A DNA stretch of 39,339 bases from Campylobacterales bacterium (GCA_016930915.1 JAFGFU010000031.1:1-39339), one strand, 5' to 3'. Positions 26,765 to 34,591 are shown, counted from the stretch's first letter. A program made the numbers and translations. Notes: generated by a model not told the origin, from the sequence alone.

Positions 26765-27531
26765 TGAAGGGAAAAACACTTGTAATTAGCGGCGGTACCA
26801 GAGGTATTGGCAAAGCGATTGTTTATGAATTTGCAAAAGAGGGAGTAAATATTGCTTTTACATACAACTCAAATGAAGAACTGGCAAAAGAACAAGTTAA
26901 AGATTTGGAAACAACATATGGCATTAAAGCCAGAGCTTATTCTTTAAATATTTTAGAACCTGAAACCTATAAAGACCTCTTTTTAGAGATCGATAAAGAG
27001 TTTGATCGTGTAGATTTTTTCATCTCTAATGCGATTATTTCTGGTCGTCCTGTTGTGGGTGGTTACACTAAATTTATGAAGTTAAAACCACGAGGTATTA
27101 ACAATATTTTTACGGCTACCGTTAATGCGTTTGTTGTGGGTGCTCAAGAAGCTGCCAAACGTATGGAAAAAGTAGGAGGAGGAAGTATTATTTCCCTTTC
27201 ATCCACAGGTAATTTAGTTTACATTGAAAATTATGCGGGTCATGGTACGGCAAAAGCAGCAGTTGAGACAATGGTTCGTTACGCCGCAGCAGAACTTGGA
27301 TGCAAGGGTATTCGTGTTAATGCCGTCAGTGGTGGACCTATTGAAACGGATGCTTTACGTGCTTTTACTAATTATGAGGAAGTCCGTGATGTCACAGCTA
27401 AACTTTCACCACTAGGTCGCATGGGACAACCACAAGATTTAGCAGGTGCGTGTTTATTTCTCTGTTCTGAGAAAGCCTCCTGGATTACGGGACATACCAT
27501 GCTCATTGATGGTGGAACCACATTTAAATGA
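26764..27531 (+). CDS. fabL: FabL-like enoyl-ACP reductase (SDR family)
   Basis: This 255-residue short-chain dehydrogenase has NAD(P)-binding GGTRGIG (10-16). The active site is Tyr157 with Lys164 spaced Y-x6-K (YAGHGTAK), the spacing of enoyl-ACP reductases and not the Y-x3-K of classical SDRs. The block RVNAVSGGPIETDAL and the C-terminal ITGHTMLIDGG resemble Bacillus subtilis FabL. FabL reduces enoyl-ACP in fatty acid elongation and resists triclosan. The next gene, pgsA, also works on phospholipids. Many genomes of the phylum also have FabI, so this may be a second reductase. The alternative is an SDR of unknown substrate. Confidence 0.78.
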   Translation: MKGKTLVISGGTRGIGKAIVYEFAKEGVNIAFTYNSNEELAKEQVKDLETTYGIKARAYSLNILEPETYKDLFLEIDKEFDRVDFFISNAIISGRPVVGGYTKFMKLKPRGINNIFTATVNAFVVGAQEAAKRMEKVGGGSIISLSSTGNLVYIENYAGHGTAKAAVETMVRYAAAELGCKGIRVNAVSGGPIETDALRAFTNYEEVRDVTAKLSPLGRMGQPQDLAGACLFLCSEKASWITGHTMLIDGGTTFK

Positions 27532-28070
27532 TGAATCTTCCAAACCTTTTAGCCTCCCTTCGTATTGGGATGGCTCCTTTAATGTTTATCTTTCTTGTCA
27601 ATCGTGATTTGGCTTTTTTTGAAGGATTACATGTAAGTTGGTTGGACTATTTTGCAGCGCTTATTTTTGTACTTGCAAGTGCAACCGATTTTTTTGATGG
27701 CTATATTGCTCGTAGTTGGAATCAAAAAACACAATTAGGCGCTATTTTAGATCCTTTGGCTGATAAAATGCTTACTTTAGCTGCGTTTATTGGTTTGATG
27801 ATGATTGATAGAGCGAGTCCATGGGCAATTTTCTTAATTCTGACCCGTGAATTTTTTATCACAGGACTTCGTGTTGCGGCAGTAAGTGAAGGTAAAGATA
27901 TTGCAGCATCCATGGCAGGAAAAGTCAAAACGGTTCTTCAAATGATAGCCATTGGTTTTTTACTTATGAATTGGCCATTTGCGGAGCTTCTTTTATGGGT
28001 AGCAGTCATTCTTACCCTCTATTCTGGTTATGAATATATTATAGGTTATACGAAAAAAGAGGTCAAATAA
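27528..28070 (+). CDS. pgsA: CDP-diacylglycerol–glycerol-3-phosphate 3-phosphatidyltransferase
   Basis: This 180-residue integral membrane enzyme makes phosphatidylglycerol phosphate. The CDP-alcohol phosphotransferase signature is complete: ATDFFDGYIARSWNQKTQLG, then ILDPLADKM, giving the D-x2-DG-x2-AR-x8-G-x3-D-x3-D pattern. About four to five membrane segments surround it. It overlaps the previous gene (ATGATGA) and the next gene by one base. One palindrome copy (27627-27636) is read as LHVS. Confidence 0.94.
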   Translation: MMNLPNLLASLRIGMAPLMFIFLVNRDLAFFEGLHVSWLDYFAALIFVLASATDFFDGYIARSWNQKTQLGAILDPLADKMLTLAAFIGLMMIDRASPWAIFLILTREFFITGLRVAAVSEGKDIAASMAGKVKTVLQMIAIGFLLMNWPFAELLLWVAVILTLYSGYEYIIGYTKKEVK

Positions 28071-29128
28071 TGGGTACACTTACATCTCTTCTCGTCCTCT
28101 CTTTTTTGATTTTTTTTCATGAATTAGGACATTTTTTAGCAGCACGTTTTTTTGGTGTCCATGTGGAAGTTTTTAGTATTGGGTTTGGAAAAAAAGTCTT
28201 CTCTAAAATTATTGGAAAAACAGAATATTGTTTTTCTATGATTCCTCTTGGTGGGTATGTTCAAATGAAAGGACAAGACGACAAAGATCCTACTAAAATG
28301 AGTTTTGATACAGATAGTTATAACACCAAAGCTCCATGGAAACGGATTATCATCCTTTTTGCTGGTCCTTTTGCAAACTTTTTACTTGCATTTTTACTCT
28401 ATATGGCTATTGGGAATATGGGCGTTACGAAGCTCTCTCCTATTATTGGTCAAATCAGCGAAAACTCTGCCGCGCTTGAAGCTGGAATTTTGAGTAATGA
28501 TCGTATCGTAATGATTGATGGTATTTTGATTCAAACATGGGATGAAGTAAGCGCTTTAATTCAAAAAAGTTCAGATGCGTTACACGTTAAAATTGAGCGT
28601 GAGGGCAACGTTCTTACATTTGTGCTAACCCCAAAGATTAGCCAATACAAAAATATGTTTGGTGAAGTTTTGGAAAAAAGAATGCTAGGCATTGCCCCTA
28701 GTGGAAAAACGTTAGAGATACACTATGGTATCAGTGAGCTTCCACAATTTGCATGGGAACAAACAGCCAAAGCCACCACATTGATTCTCACAGGACTTCA
28801 AAAGCTGATTGAAGGTGTTGTCTCACCCAAAGAGATGGGTGGAATTATCAGCATCGTCAAAGTCACTTCGGATGCAAGTGACGCGGGTATTATCGCACTT
28901 TTTGCACTCACTGCGCTTATTTCTGTTAATTTAGGTGTTTTCAATCTCTTGCCTATTCCCGCTCTTGATGGGGGGCACATTATGTTTAATGCCTATGAAA
29001 TGCTAACAAAAAAAGCGCCCAATGAGAAAATTCTTACAAGCCTTACTATGGCAGGGTGGGGATTGCTTTTGAGCCTTATGGCATTTACAATTATTAACGA
29101 TATTTACAGGTTAGCCAATGGAAACTAA
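28070..29128 (+). CDS. rseP: site-2 intramembrane metalloprotease RseP
   Basis: This 352-residue M50 protease has HELGH at residues 17-21 in the first membrane helix, a single PDZ domain (about 115-190; SENSAALEAGILSNDRIVMIDG) and the third zinc ligand in NLLPIPALDGGH near 300. The last membrane segments follow. It cleaves membrane anchors, for example of anti-sigma factors or signal peptides. No anti-sigma or sigma gene is nearby. It has one PDZ domain where E. coli RseP has two. It overlaps yggS by 11 bases. Confidence 0.95.
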   Translation: MGTLTSLLVLSFLIFFHELGHFLAARFFGVHVEVFSIGFGKKVFSKIIGKTEYCFSMIPLGGYVQMKGQDDKDPTKMSFDTDSYNTKAPWKRIIILFAGPFANFLLAFLLYMAIGNMGVTKLSPIIGQISENSAALEAGILSNDRIVMIDGILIQTWDEVSALIQKSSDALHVKIEREGNVLTFVLTPKISQYKNMFGEVLEKRMLGIAPSGKTLEIHYGISELPQFAWEQTAKATTLILTGLQKLIEGVVSPKEMGGIISIVKVTSDASDAGIIALFALTALISVNLGVFNLLPIPALDGGHIMFNAYEMLTKKAPNEKILTSLTMAGWGLLLSLMAFTIINDIYRLANGN

Positions 29129-29795
29129 AGATTTTGTAACAACGATGGATGCGATTCTTACCCGTATTGAAAAAGCACGTTTAGGCGTGAGTGGACATCA
29201 CATCGTCAAAATTGTCGCAGCGAGTAAAAGCGCAACGCCACAGATGATTGAAGCCATGTATAACATAGGGCAACGTAGTTTTGGTGAAAATAAAATCCAA
29301 GATATGAGTGAAAAAGTCCATGAACTCGCACATCTTCCTTTAGAGTGGCACTTTATCGGGCGTTTGCAAACCAACAAAATCAATCAACTCATTGACCTTA
29401 ACCCCTTTTTAATGCACTCACTCAGCTCACTAGAACTTGCTCAAGAACTTGATAAACGTTTACATGTAAAAGGTAAAAGTATGCAAGCCCTTTTACAAAT
29501 CAACAGTGCTTACGAAGAGCAAAAAGCGGGTGTGCTTCCTGAAGAAGCTTTGGCAATTTACGAGCAAATCAGCCTTACATGTAAAAACATTCAGCTCAAA
29601 GGTGTCATGAGTATTGGTGCGCACAGTGACGATACAAAGGTTATTCAAAAAAGCTTTGAAGCTACCCATAAACTCTTTGAATCCTTACAAGACAAAGGGG
29701 CAAAATATTGTTCTATGGGGATGAGTGGGGATTTTGAACTTGCTATTGCGTGTGGATCAAATATGGTTCGATTGGGAAGTATTTTATTTAAATAG
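29118..29795 (+). CDS. yggS: YggS-family PLP homeostasis protein
   Basis: This 225-residue fold-type III PLP-binding protein is like the N-terminal barrel of alanine racemase. The PLP lysine is in IVAASKSATP (about residue 36). Other signatures are GENKIQDMSEK, WHFIGRLQTNKI, MGMSGDFELAIACGSNMVRLGS. It helps keep pyridoxal-phosphate and amino-acid pools in balance and has no known enzyme activity. It is the last gene of the plus operon. Two palindrome copies lie inside (29459-29470, LHVK; 29575-29585, TCK). Confidence 0.95.
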   Translation: METKDFVTTMDAILTRIEKARLGVSGHHIVKIVAASKSATPQMIEAMYNIGQRSFGENKIQDMSEKVHELAHLPLEWHFIGRLQTNKINQLIDLNPFLMHSLSSLELAQELDKRLHVKGKSMQALLQINSAYEEQKAGVLPEEALAIYEQISLTCKNIQLKGVMSIGAHSDDTKVIQKSFEATHKLFESLQDKGAKYCSMGMSGDFELAIACGSNMVRLGSILFK

Positions 29796-29797
29796 AG

Positions 29798-29842
29798 TAC
29801 TTATCAGCAAGGTAGGCTCACGCTTACCTTATCACGAAGTAC
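29798..29842. terminator. bipartite hairpin between convergent yggS and the GGDEF gene
   Basis: The outer arms GTACTT (29798-29802 and preceding base) and AAGTAC (29837-29842) pair. The inner arms AAGGTA (29809-29814) and TACCTT (29825-29830) also pair, with unpaired segments between them. It reaches into the last codons of the GGDEF gene. There is no clear U-tract, so terminator function is tentative. Confidence 0.4.
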
Positions 29843-31205
29843 AAACTGTATTTCTGCCACTCTTTTTCGCATTGTATAAAGCTTTATCCACACGAACAAT
29901 TAAGTCATATGCTGTTTCATCTCTAATTAATGATGCGATACCAATACTCAATGTATGGTGTTGATGTGTTGGAAAATCTATTTTTTCCAACAAGCTTTGA
30001 ATACGTTTAGCAATCGTATATGCCTCCTGCAATGATGCTTTAGGACATATAATTAAAAATTCTTCGCCACCCCAACGCCCTACACAATCATTTTCTCGTA
30101 ATGAAACCTTTAATAATGAAGCTATCTGGATTAAAATCTGATCACCTACTGGATGACCAAATGTATCATTAACGCTCTTAAAGTGGTCAATATCTAAAAG
30201 CAAAATAGAAAGAGGTGCTCCATGGAGATGAGCATTTTTGGTATGCGAGAGTAATAATTTTTCAATTTTCATACGATTATAGATCTGTGTCAAGATATCT
30301 GTTTCAGAGAGATAAACTAACTCTTTAGTGTATTTTTTAAGCTCAAGATAACGCCACAAAAGAATAATTCCAAGAGCAATAAATCCTAAAATAATCTTAA
30401 AAACTAAACTATAATCATGAACTGTTTGTGCTTTAATAGAGACATATTTATTCACAATTTCTCTGCGCTCATCTTCACTGATTGTTGCAATCGCTTTATC
30501 TAAAATATCACGCAAAAGAGGTTCACTCTTGATGACACCTATCCGTAATTCATTGATATAATCAGGAAATTGTCCCGCAATTTTAAGATTAAACATCCCT
30601 TCATTTTTAATTGTGTACGCAGAGACAATTAAAGAACGCATCGCAATATCTGCTTTTTTTGATGAAACCATCTCAAAAGCTTCAGCTTCTGAGTGAACGG
30701 TAATGACCTTAAGATTTGGGTACGTTTTTCGTATGAGCTCTTCCATCGCCGTTCCCAGAGGGAATACGATACGCTCTGCTTTTAAAGCATGAAGGTCGGA
30801 GATAAAATCATGCTCTTCTCGTGTAATAAAAACATTAGGATCACGAAAATGAGGTTTTGTAAATAAAAGCCATGCATCACGAAGGGGTGTTTGATTAAGA
30901 AAGCTTACAATATCACATTTCCCTTCCCTAGAAGCTCGCATACTCTCTGCCCAATCACTTGTTGGAACTACTTTTACGCTGATATTAAGGCGCTTTGCGA
31001 TGAGATATAAAAGATCAGCGCCGATTCCTGTGTAATGATGGTGCTCATCCATCATCTCAAAAGGCGCCCAATCAGGATCAACACACACCCGAATGCTCTT
31101 ATGGTGTTGGAGGTACTCTTTTTCGACATCCAAAAGCTCAATACCTAAAAGTGAGAAAGGTAACCAGAATATTCCTAGTATGCCACACCATCGTAACTTT
31201 CTCAC
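29832..31205 (-). CDS. periplasmic solute-binding sensor with GGDEF diguanylate cyclase
   Basis: This is a 457-residue membrane protein. It has a signal/anchor segment at about 4-22, a periplasmic SBP_bac_3-type domain (about 35-255; IRVCVDPDWAPFEM, YTGIGADLLYLIAKRL, GKCDIVSF) and a membrane helix near 270-288. The cytoplasmic GGDEF domain (about 300-455) has the active motif GGEEF and an RxxD inhibitory site (REND) five residues before it. It should make cyclic di-GMP in response to a small ligand such as an amino acid. The start is GTG at 31205. A hairpin and a -10 element lie just upstream. Confidence 0.9.
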   Translation of the reverse strand: MRKLRWCGILGIFWLPFSLLGIELLDVEKEYLQHHKSIRVCVDPDWAPFEMMDEHHHYTGIGADLLYLIAKRLNISVKVVPTSDWAESMRASREGKCDIVSFLNQTPLRDAWLLFTKPHFRDPNVFITREEHDFISDLHALKAERIVFPLGTAMEELIRKTYPNLKVITVHSEAEAFEMVSSKKADIAMRSLIVSAYTIKNEGMFNLKIAGQFPDYINELRIGVIKSEPLLRDILDKAIATISEDERREIVNKYVSIKAQTVHDYSLVFKIILGFIALGIILLWRYLELKKYTKELVYLSETDILTQIYNRMKIEKLLLSHTKNAHLHGAPLSILLLDIDHFKSVNDTFGHPVGDQILIQIASLLKVSLRENDCVGRWGGEEFLIICPKASLQEAYTIAKRIQSLLEKIDFPTHQHHTLSIGIASLIRDETAYDLIVRVDKALYNAKKSGRNTVCTS

Positions 31206-31212
31206 CTGCGCC

Positions 31213-31241
31213 CCATATACTTAAGATATGGAGCTATTATA
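31213..31241 (-). promoter_or_regulatory. promoter -10 and 5' hairpin of the GGDEF gene
   Basis: On the minus strand TATAAT (window 31236-31241) is followed by a 6-bp hairpin CCATAT-CTTAAGT-ATATGG (31213-31231). The stem runs directly into the GG of the only Shine-Dalgarno-like sequence (GGGG) before the GTG. The hairpin could limit translation. Position is the only support. Confidence 0.4.
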
Positions 31242-31246
31242 ACCGA

Positions 31247-31906
31247 TTAATACTCATTTGGTGTCATCATTTTCTTATAATAAGAGCCACTTAAATAAAG
31301 TGCTGCTGCTGGATTGTGACCTAAAACACGGTCTTTGACAATCAGATACGTTGTAGGTGCTTGGGCATATTTCATAAACTGCGAATCGTGTCCAACACAA
31401 AGTCCTATAATGACGTTTAAATCCGTCTTAACTTTATTAAGGTATTTGGCTTGCAGGATAGGATTGCACATCGGTTCAAACGTTCCTGGACGAATCTTTT
31501 CTTCATCTTTTAGCCCAATTTCCGTTTTATCTCGTGAGCCTACTTTACAAATAACCATAAAAGGATCGAAGCCATTAATTTTTAAAATTTTTGTAAAAAG
31601 TTTGGCTTCGCTGACCAATCCTACACAACAAGCAATACCAATTTTCTTTGCATCAATGCGCCTTGCAAATGCCATGATTTCTTCAACACGGGTGAGTTTA
31701 CCATAGTATTTTCCCTCAATTTGAGCAGAAGCAATGGCAATATTTCTATCCATTCCCTCCGCTTTATAACAGGCAATAGACTCTTCAAGCATCGCTTCAT
31801 CCACATTGGTCGTCAAACAAAATTTTGGATAAGTACTCTCTTGTTTATGGCAGTTAATCGTACCACAGTCAGCACAACTTAACATTTTTTCTTCTTCTTG
31901 ATTCAT
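31247..31906 (-). CDS. DUF1847-family cysteine-rich (metal-binding-like) protein
   Basis: This 219-residue soluble protein opens with CADCGTINC (Cys11, Cys14, Cys19), the likely zinc- or cluster-binding motif of the DUF1847 family. It has further conserved cysteines in IACCVGLVSEA, MVICKVGSRDK, FEPMCNP and IIGLCVGHD. Family function is not known; the pattern suggests a metal- or redox-related role in anaerobic metabolism. The ATG has AAAGGA five bases upstream and an AT-rich promoter with TATAAT- and TATATT-like boxes. The GGDEF gene follows 41 bases downstream but has its own -10 element. Confidence 0.85.
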   Translation of the reverse strand: MNQEEEKMLSCADCGTINCHKQESTYPKFCLTTNVDEAMLEESIACYKAEGMDRNIAIASAQIEGKYYGKLTRVEEIMAFARRIDAKKIGIACCVGLVSEAKLFTKILKINGFDPFMVICKVGSRDKTEIGLKDEEKIRPGTFEPMCNPILQAKYLNKVKTDLNVIIGLCVGHDSQFMKYAQAPTTYLIVKDRVLGHNPAAALYLSGSYYKKMMTPNEY

Positions 31907-31973
31907 GGTTATCCTTTATAAAATATAATAAAAATTATAATCCAATCAAAAGACAAAAAAAGGATGATTTTCC

Positions 31974-31985
31974 TTTACATGTAAA
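31974..31985. repeat. TTTACATGTAAA palindrome forming a stop codon
   Basis: This is an exact copy (extended CTTTACATGTAAAG) at the 3' end of the minus-strand gene 31975-32571. On that strand it reads TAC ATG TAA, so the palindrome supplies the last two codons and the stop. This is the only copy in the third reading frame, the one that contains TAA. Confidence 0.85.
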
Positions 31986-32571
31986 GATATTTGCCATAAA
32001 GTGTCAAATAAACACCCAATAACTCTTTGAGTCCTTTTTCTAGAAAGTTTTTTTCTTCATTATTAAAAATAAGCTCACGCAACTTTACATGTAAATGTTC
32101 TCCAAAATGTACAAAACTCTCTGGAGTAAAGGTTTGAGGTTCTTCTTTAGCGAAAACAAAAAAGAGTGCTAGTGCACGATTGAGTCCTGAAATATAGGCT
32201 AAAAGGTTCTCATAAATGCTCTTTTCCACAGGTTCAAGCTGAGAAAGAAAAAGCTCTAAAGAGATTTTTAAAAAACCTTTTTTCTTAGGAAAATTAACCT
32301 CTAAAAGAGTCATAAAAAGGGCTTTCTTTCCTTCATTTAGTGCCTCGGGCAAATAGGCTTCTAAGCATTTTTCAAGCTGAGCCATCCCTTCTTGTGGATT
32401 TTTTGGAAGAAGAAGAGAATGATGCTCCATTAAAGCGATGATTTGAGCAGGCGTAAATCGGGTAGGTGTATAAAGCATCATTTCATTTAGGCTCTCTAGT
32501 AAGAGCACATAAAATGGATTTTCCTTGCTTTTTGCAAGGTATTCAATAAGGTAAAGTATCTCTTTTTTCAT
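31975..32571 (-). CDS. hypothetical helical protein
   Basis: This 198-residue, leucine-rich, apparently all-helical cytosolic protein has no signal peptide and no motif I can name. It ends KYLYM with the stop inside a palindrome copy, and holds a second copy at 32084-32095 (LHVK). It has one cysteine. The ATG at 32571 lacks a clear ribosome-binding site. It is divergent from the marC-family gene across 64 bases. The size and helical content recall small assembly chaperones such as the TorD group, but no signature supports that. Confidence 0.7.
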   Translation of the reverse strand: MKKEILYLIEYLAKSKENPFYVLLLESLNEMMLYTPTRFTPAQIIALMEHHSLLLPKNPQEGMAQLEKCLEAYLPEALNEGKKALFMTLLEVNFPKKKGFLKISLELFLSQLEPVEKSIYENLLAYISGLNRALALFFVFAKEEPQTFTPESFVHFGEHLHVKLRELIFNNEEKNFLEKGLKELLGVYLTLYGKYLYM

Positions 32572-32603
32572 ACGTACATTCTGCCAAAGTAGAACTGAAA
32601 AAG

Positions 32604-32612
32604 TGCTATAAT
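32604..32612 (+). promoter_or_regulatory. extended -10 promoter of the marC-family gene
   Basis: TGCTATAAT is a perfect extended -10 element (TGnTATAAT). It is followed by TTAAGGAG and the ATG at 32636. The predicted leader is about 17 bases. An extended -10 compensates for the absent -35 box. Confidence 0.7.
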
Positions 32613-32635
32613 ACCCATTTTTTAAGGAGTAAACA

Positions 32636-33241
32636 ATGATTCACCTCTCGGCATTTTTTGCCATTTATGTCAAATTCTTTTTTATTATGACACCTTTTTT
32701 TGTGACTACTATTTTTTTATCCATGACTAAAGGCGTTGAAGAGAGTGATAAAAAACGCCTTGCTATGAAAGTCACTTTGGCCATTTCCGTGACGTGTTTA
32801 ATTATTCTCTTTTTTGGTAAGTATATTTTTGAACTTTTTGGTATTACACTGGATGCTTTTCGTATTGGAGCGGGTGCACTCTTGTTTTTAACCGCTGTTG
32901 ATTTGGTACAAAAAGAGATTAATGATATTCCTACATGTAAAGCTGATATTTTAAAACATGCTGTCGTACCTCTAGCCATTCCTGTAACGGTTGGACCAGG
33001 AACGGTGGGTGCATTGATGGTTATGGGTGCAGATATTGATACGCTTCACGATATGCTTTTAGGTTCAGGTGCACTCTTAAGTGCTATTGGAAGTATTGGC
33101 TTATTGCTTTATCTCTCAGGTCATATTGAAAAATTAATTGGTCGAACAGGGCTTATTGTCCTTAGTAAAGTAACCGGTCTTGTCCTTGCAGCATTAGCCG
33201 CTCAACTTATTTTCACAGGGATTAAAAATTTTCTTGCCTAA
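32636..33241 (+). CDS. MarC family (UPF0056) integral membrane protein
   Basis: This 201-residue inner-membrane protein has six hydrophobic segments, with MTPFFVTTIFLSMTKG near the N terminus and AIPVTVGPGTVGALMVMG in the middle, typical of MarC/YchE/YhgN proteins. The function is unknown; the name comes from the mar locus, but a drug-resistance role has not held up. Strong AAGGAG lies six bases before ATG. One palindrome variant (32932-32941) is read as TCK. A palindrome follows directly after the stop. Confidence 0.92.
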   Translation: MIHLSAFFAIYVKFFFIMTPFFVTTIFLSMTKGVEESDKKRLAMKVTLAISVTCLIILFFGKYIFELFGITLDAFRIGAGALLFLTAVDLVQKEINDIPTCKADILKHAVVPLAIPVTVGPGTVGALMVMGADIDTLHDMLLGSGALLSAIGSIGLLLYLSGHIEKLIGRTGLIVLSKVTGLVLAALAAQLIFTGIKNFLA

Positions 33242-33242
33242 T

Positions 33243-33256
33243 CTTTACATGTAAAG
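33243..33256. repeat. single palindrome after the marC-family stop codon
   Basis: CTTTACATGTAAAG begins two bases after the TAA at 33239-33241. Unlike the convergent-gene hairpins it is a single copy, too short for a normal looped stem, so a terminator role is doubtful. Confidence 0.8.
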
Positions 33257-33342
33257 CATTGCTTAGCTTAACACTTAAGTACAGATTAATTAGAGTGAGA
33301 CTACCATTTGTTTGATTATCCTTCGAATTTAAGGACTTACAG

Positions 33343-34542
33343 ATGCAAATTCATGAGTTTTTTTTATCGCTTTTTCTTATTTTAATTGTTGCACGTTTTT
33401 TAAGTGAACTCTTTGCAAAATATGGAATCCCTTCAGTTTTAGGAGAACTCTTAGCAGGCGTTCTTCTAGGCTCTTCTGTCTTTGGTATCATTAGCCCTAA
33501 TGAAGTTTTAAAAGTTTTAGCAGAAATTGGTATTATCCTACTTTTATTTGAAGTGGGCTTAGAAACAGACTTTCATAGGCTTAAAGATGCGGGATTTAAG
33601 TCCTTTACCGTTGCAGTACTCGGAGTTATTTTACCGCTGATTTTTGGCTTTTTTGTAGCGTATTATCTGTTTAATCTCTCTTTTGATATTTCACTTTTTA
33701 TTGGGGGAACGCTGACTGCTACGAGTATTGGTATTACATTACGAGTGCTTCGAGACATTCATATGGAGCAAACCAACATTGCTCAAATCGTCATTGGGGC
33801 AGCGGTTATTGATGATATTATTGGCATTATTTTATTGGTTTTTATTTACGATTTTTCTATTGCGCAAGAGGTGAGTTTTAAACACACTTTTTCTGTCACA
33901 ACGATGGTTGTCTCTTTTCTTATTTTAGCGCCGATCCTCGCCAAAGTGCTCTCATTCCTTATTCATAAATTTCATGCCAAAATGCTTGTTCCTGGATACA
34001 TTCCAACCATTATTATCTCTTTAATTCTTATTTTTTCTTATTTCTCTCATATGGTGGGAGCTCCTGCAATTTTAGGCTCATTTGCCGCAGGCGTTGCTTT
34101 GTCTCGCCGTTTTTTTCTTCCTTTTGGAACCGCTCTGGGAACCAATGAACAACTTTTAAATGATGTCAAAGTGAATATGACCCCTATTATTCAAATCTTT
34201 ACCCCTATTTTCTTTGTTATGGTTGGGCTTTCCTTAGATTTAAGAGTGATTGACTTTAGTTCTAGCACATTTTGGATCATGAGCTTAAGCTTTATTATTC
34301 TTGCTTTTGTGACAAAATTTGCAGGTGCTTTTTTCATTTTTCAAAAATCAATTCGCAATAATGCGCTCATTGGTGTTTCCATGATTCCAAGGGGTGAAGT
34401 GGGACTTATTTTTGCGGAGATGGGGCGAATTAATGGCGTTTTACCTAATGAAATTTATGCGATGCTTATTTTTGTTATTGTAATGACAACCGTCATTCCG
34501 CCATTTATTTTAAAACACTATTTTAAAGTAGAATGTGTCTAA
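33343..34542 (+). CDS. CPA2-family cation:proton antiporter
   Basis: This 399-residue, 12-13-helix membrane protein is of the Kef/NapA monovalent cation:proton antiporter-2 group. It shows YGIPSVLGELLAGVLLG, LLLFEVGLETDF, the discontinuous-helix region GGTLTATSIGITLRVL and the paired-acid motif AAVIDDIIGIILL, where the Asp-Asp pair binds ions. There is no C-terminal TrkA-N (RCK) domain, so it is not a full KefB/C. It exchanges Na+ or K+ for H+. AAGGA is eight bases upstream of ATG. It ends at a strong palindromic terminator. Confidence 0.92.
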   Translation: MQIHEFFLSLFLILIVARFLSELFAKYGIPSVLGELLAGVLLGSSVFGIISPNEVLKVLAEIGIILLLFEVGLETDFHRLKDAGFKSFTVAVLGVILPLIFGFFVAYYLFNLSFDISLFIGGTLTATSIGITLRVLRDIHMEQTNIAQIVIGAAVIDDIIGIILLVFIYDFSIAQEVSFKHTFSVTTMVVSFLILAPILAKVLSFLIHKFHAKMLVPGYIPTIIISLILIFSYFSHMVGAPAILGSFAAGVALSRRFFLPFGTALGTNEQLLNDVKVNMTPIIQIFTPIFFVMVGLSLDLRVIDFSSSTFWIMSLSFIILAFVTKFAGAFFIFQKSIRNNALIGVSMIPRGEVGLIFAEMGRINGVLPNEIYAMLIFVIVMTTVIPPFILKHYFKVECV

Positions 34543-34549
34543 TAGAGTA

Positions 34550-34583
34550 TTTACATGTAAGGCATAAAATCCTTACATGTAAA
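34550..34583. terminator. bidirectional terminator from two inverted palindrome copies
   Basis: TTTACATGTAAGG (34550-34562) pairs perfectly with CCTTACATGTAAA (34571-34583) around an 8-base loop and is followed by an A-rich run that gives Us on the minus strand. It lies between the convergent antiporter and symporter genes. Confidence 0.8.
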
Positions 34584-34591
34584 AAAGAGAT

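Noticed and set aside
31335-31706. 123-codon antisense frame within the DUF1847 gene
   Set aside because: It overlaps a well-supported gene completely and has no start signal.
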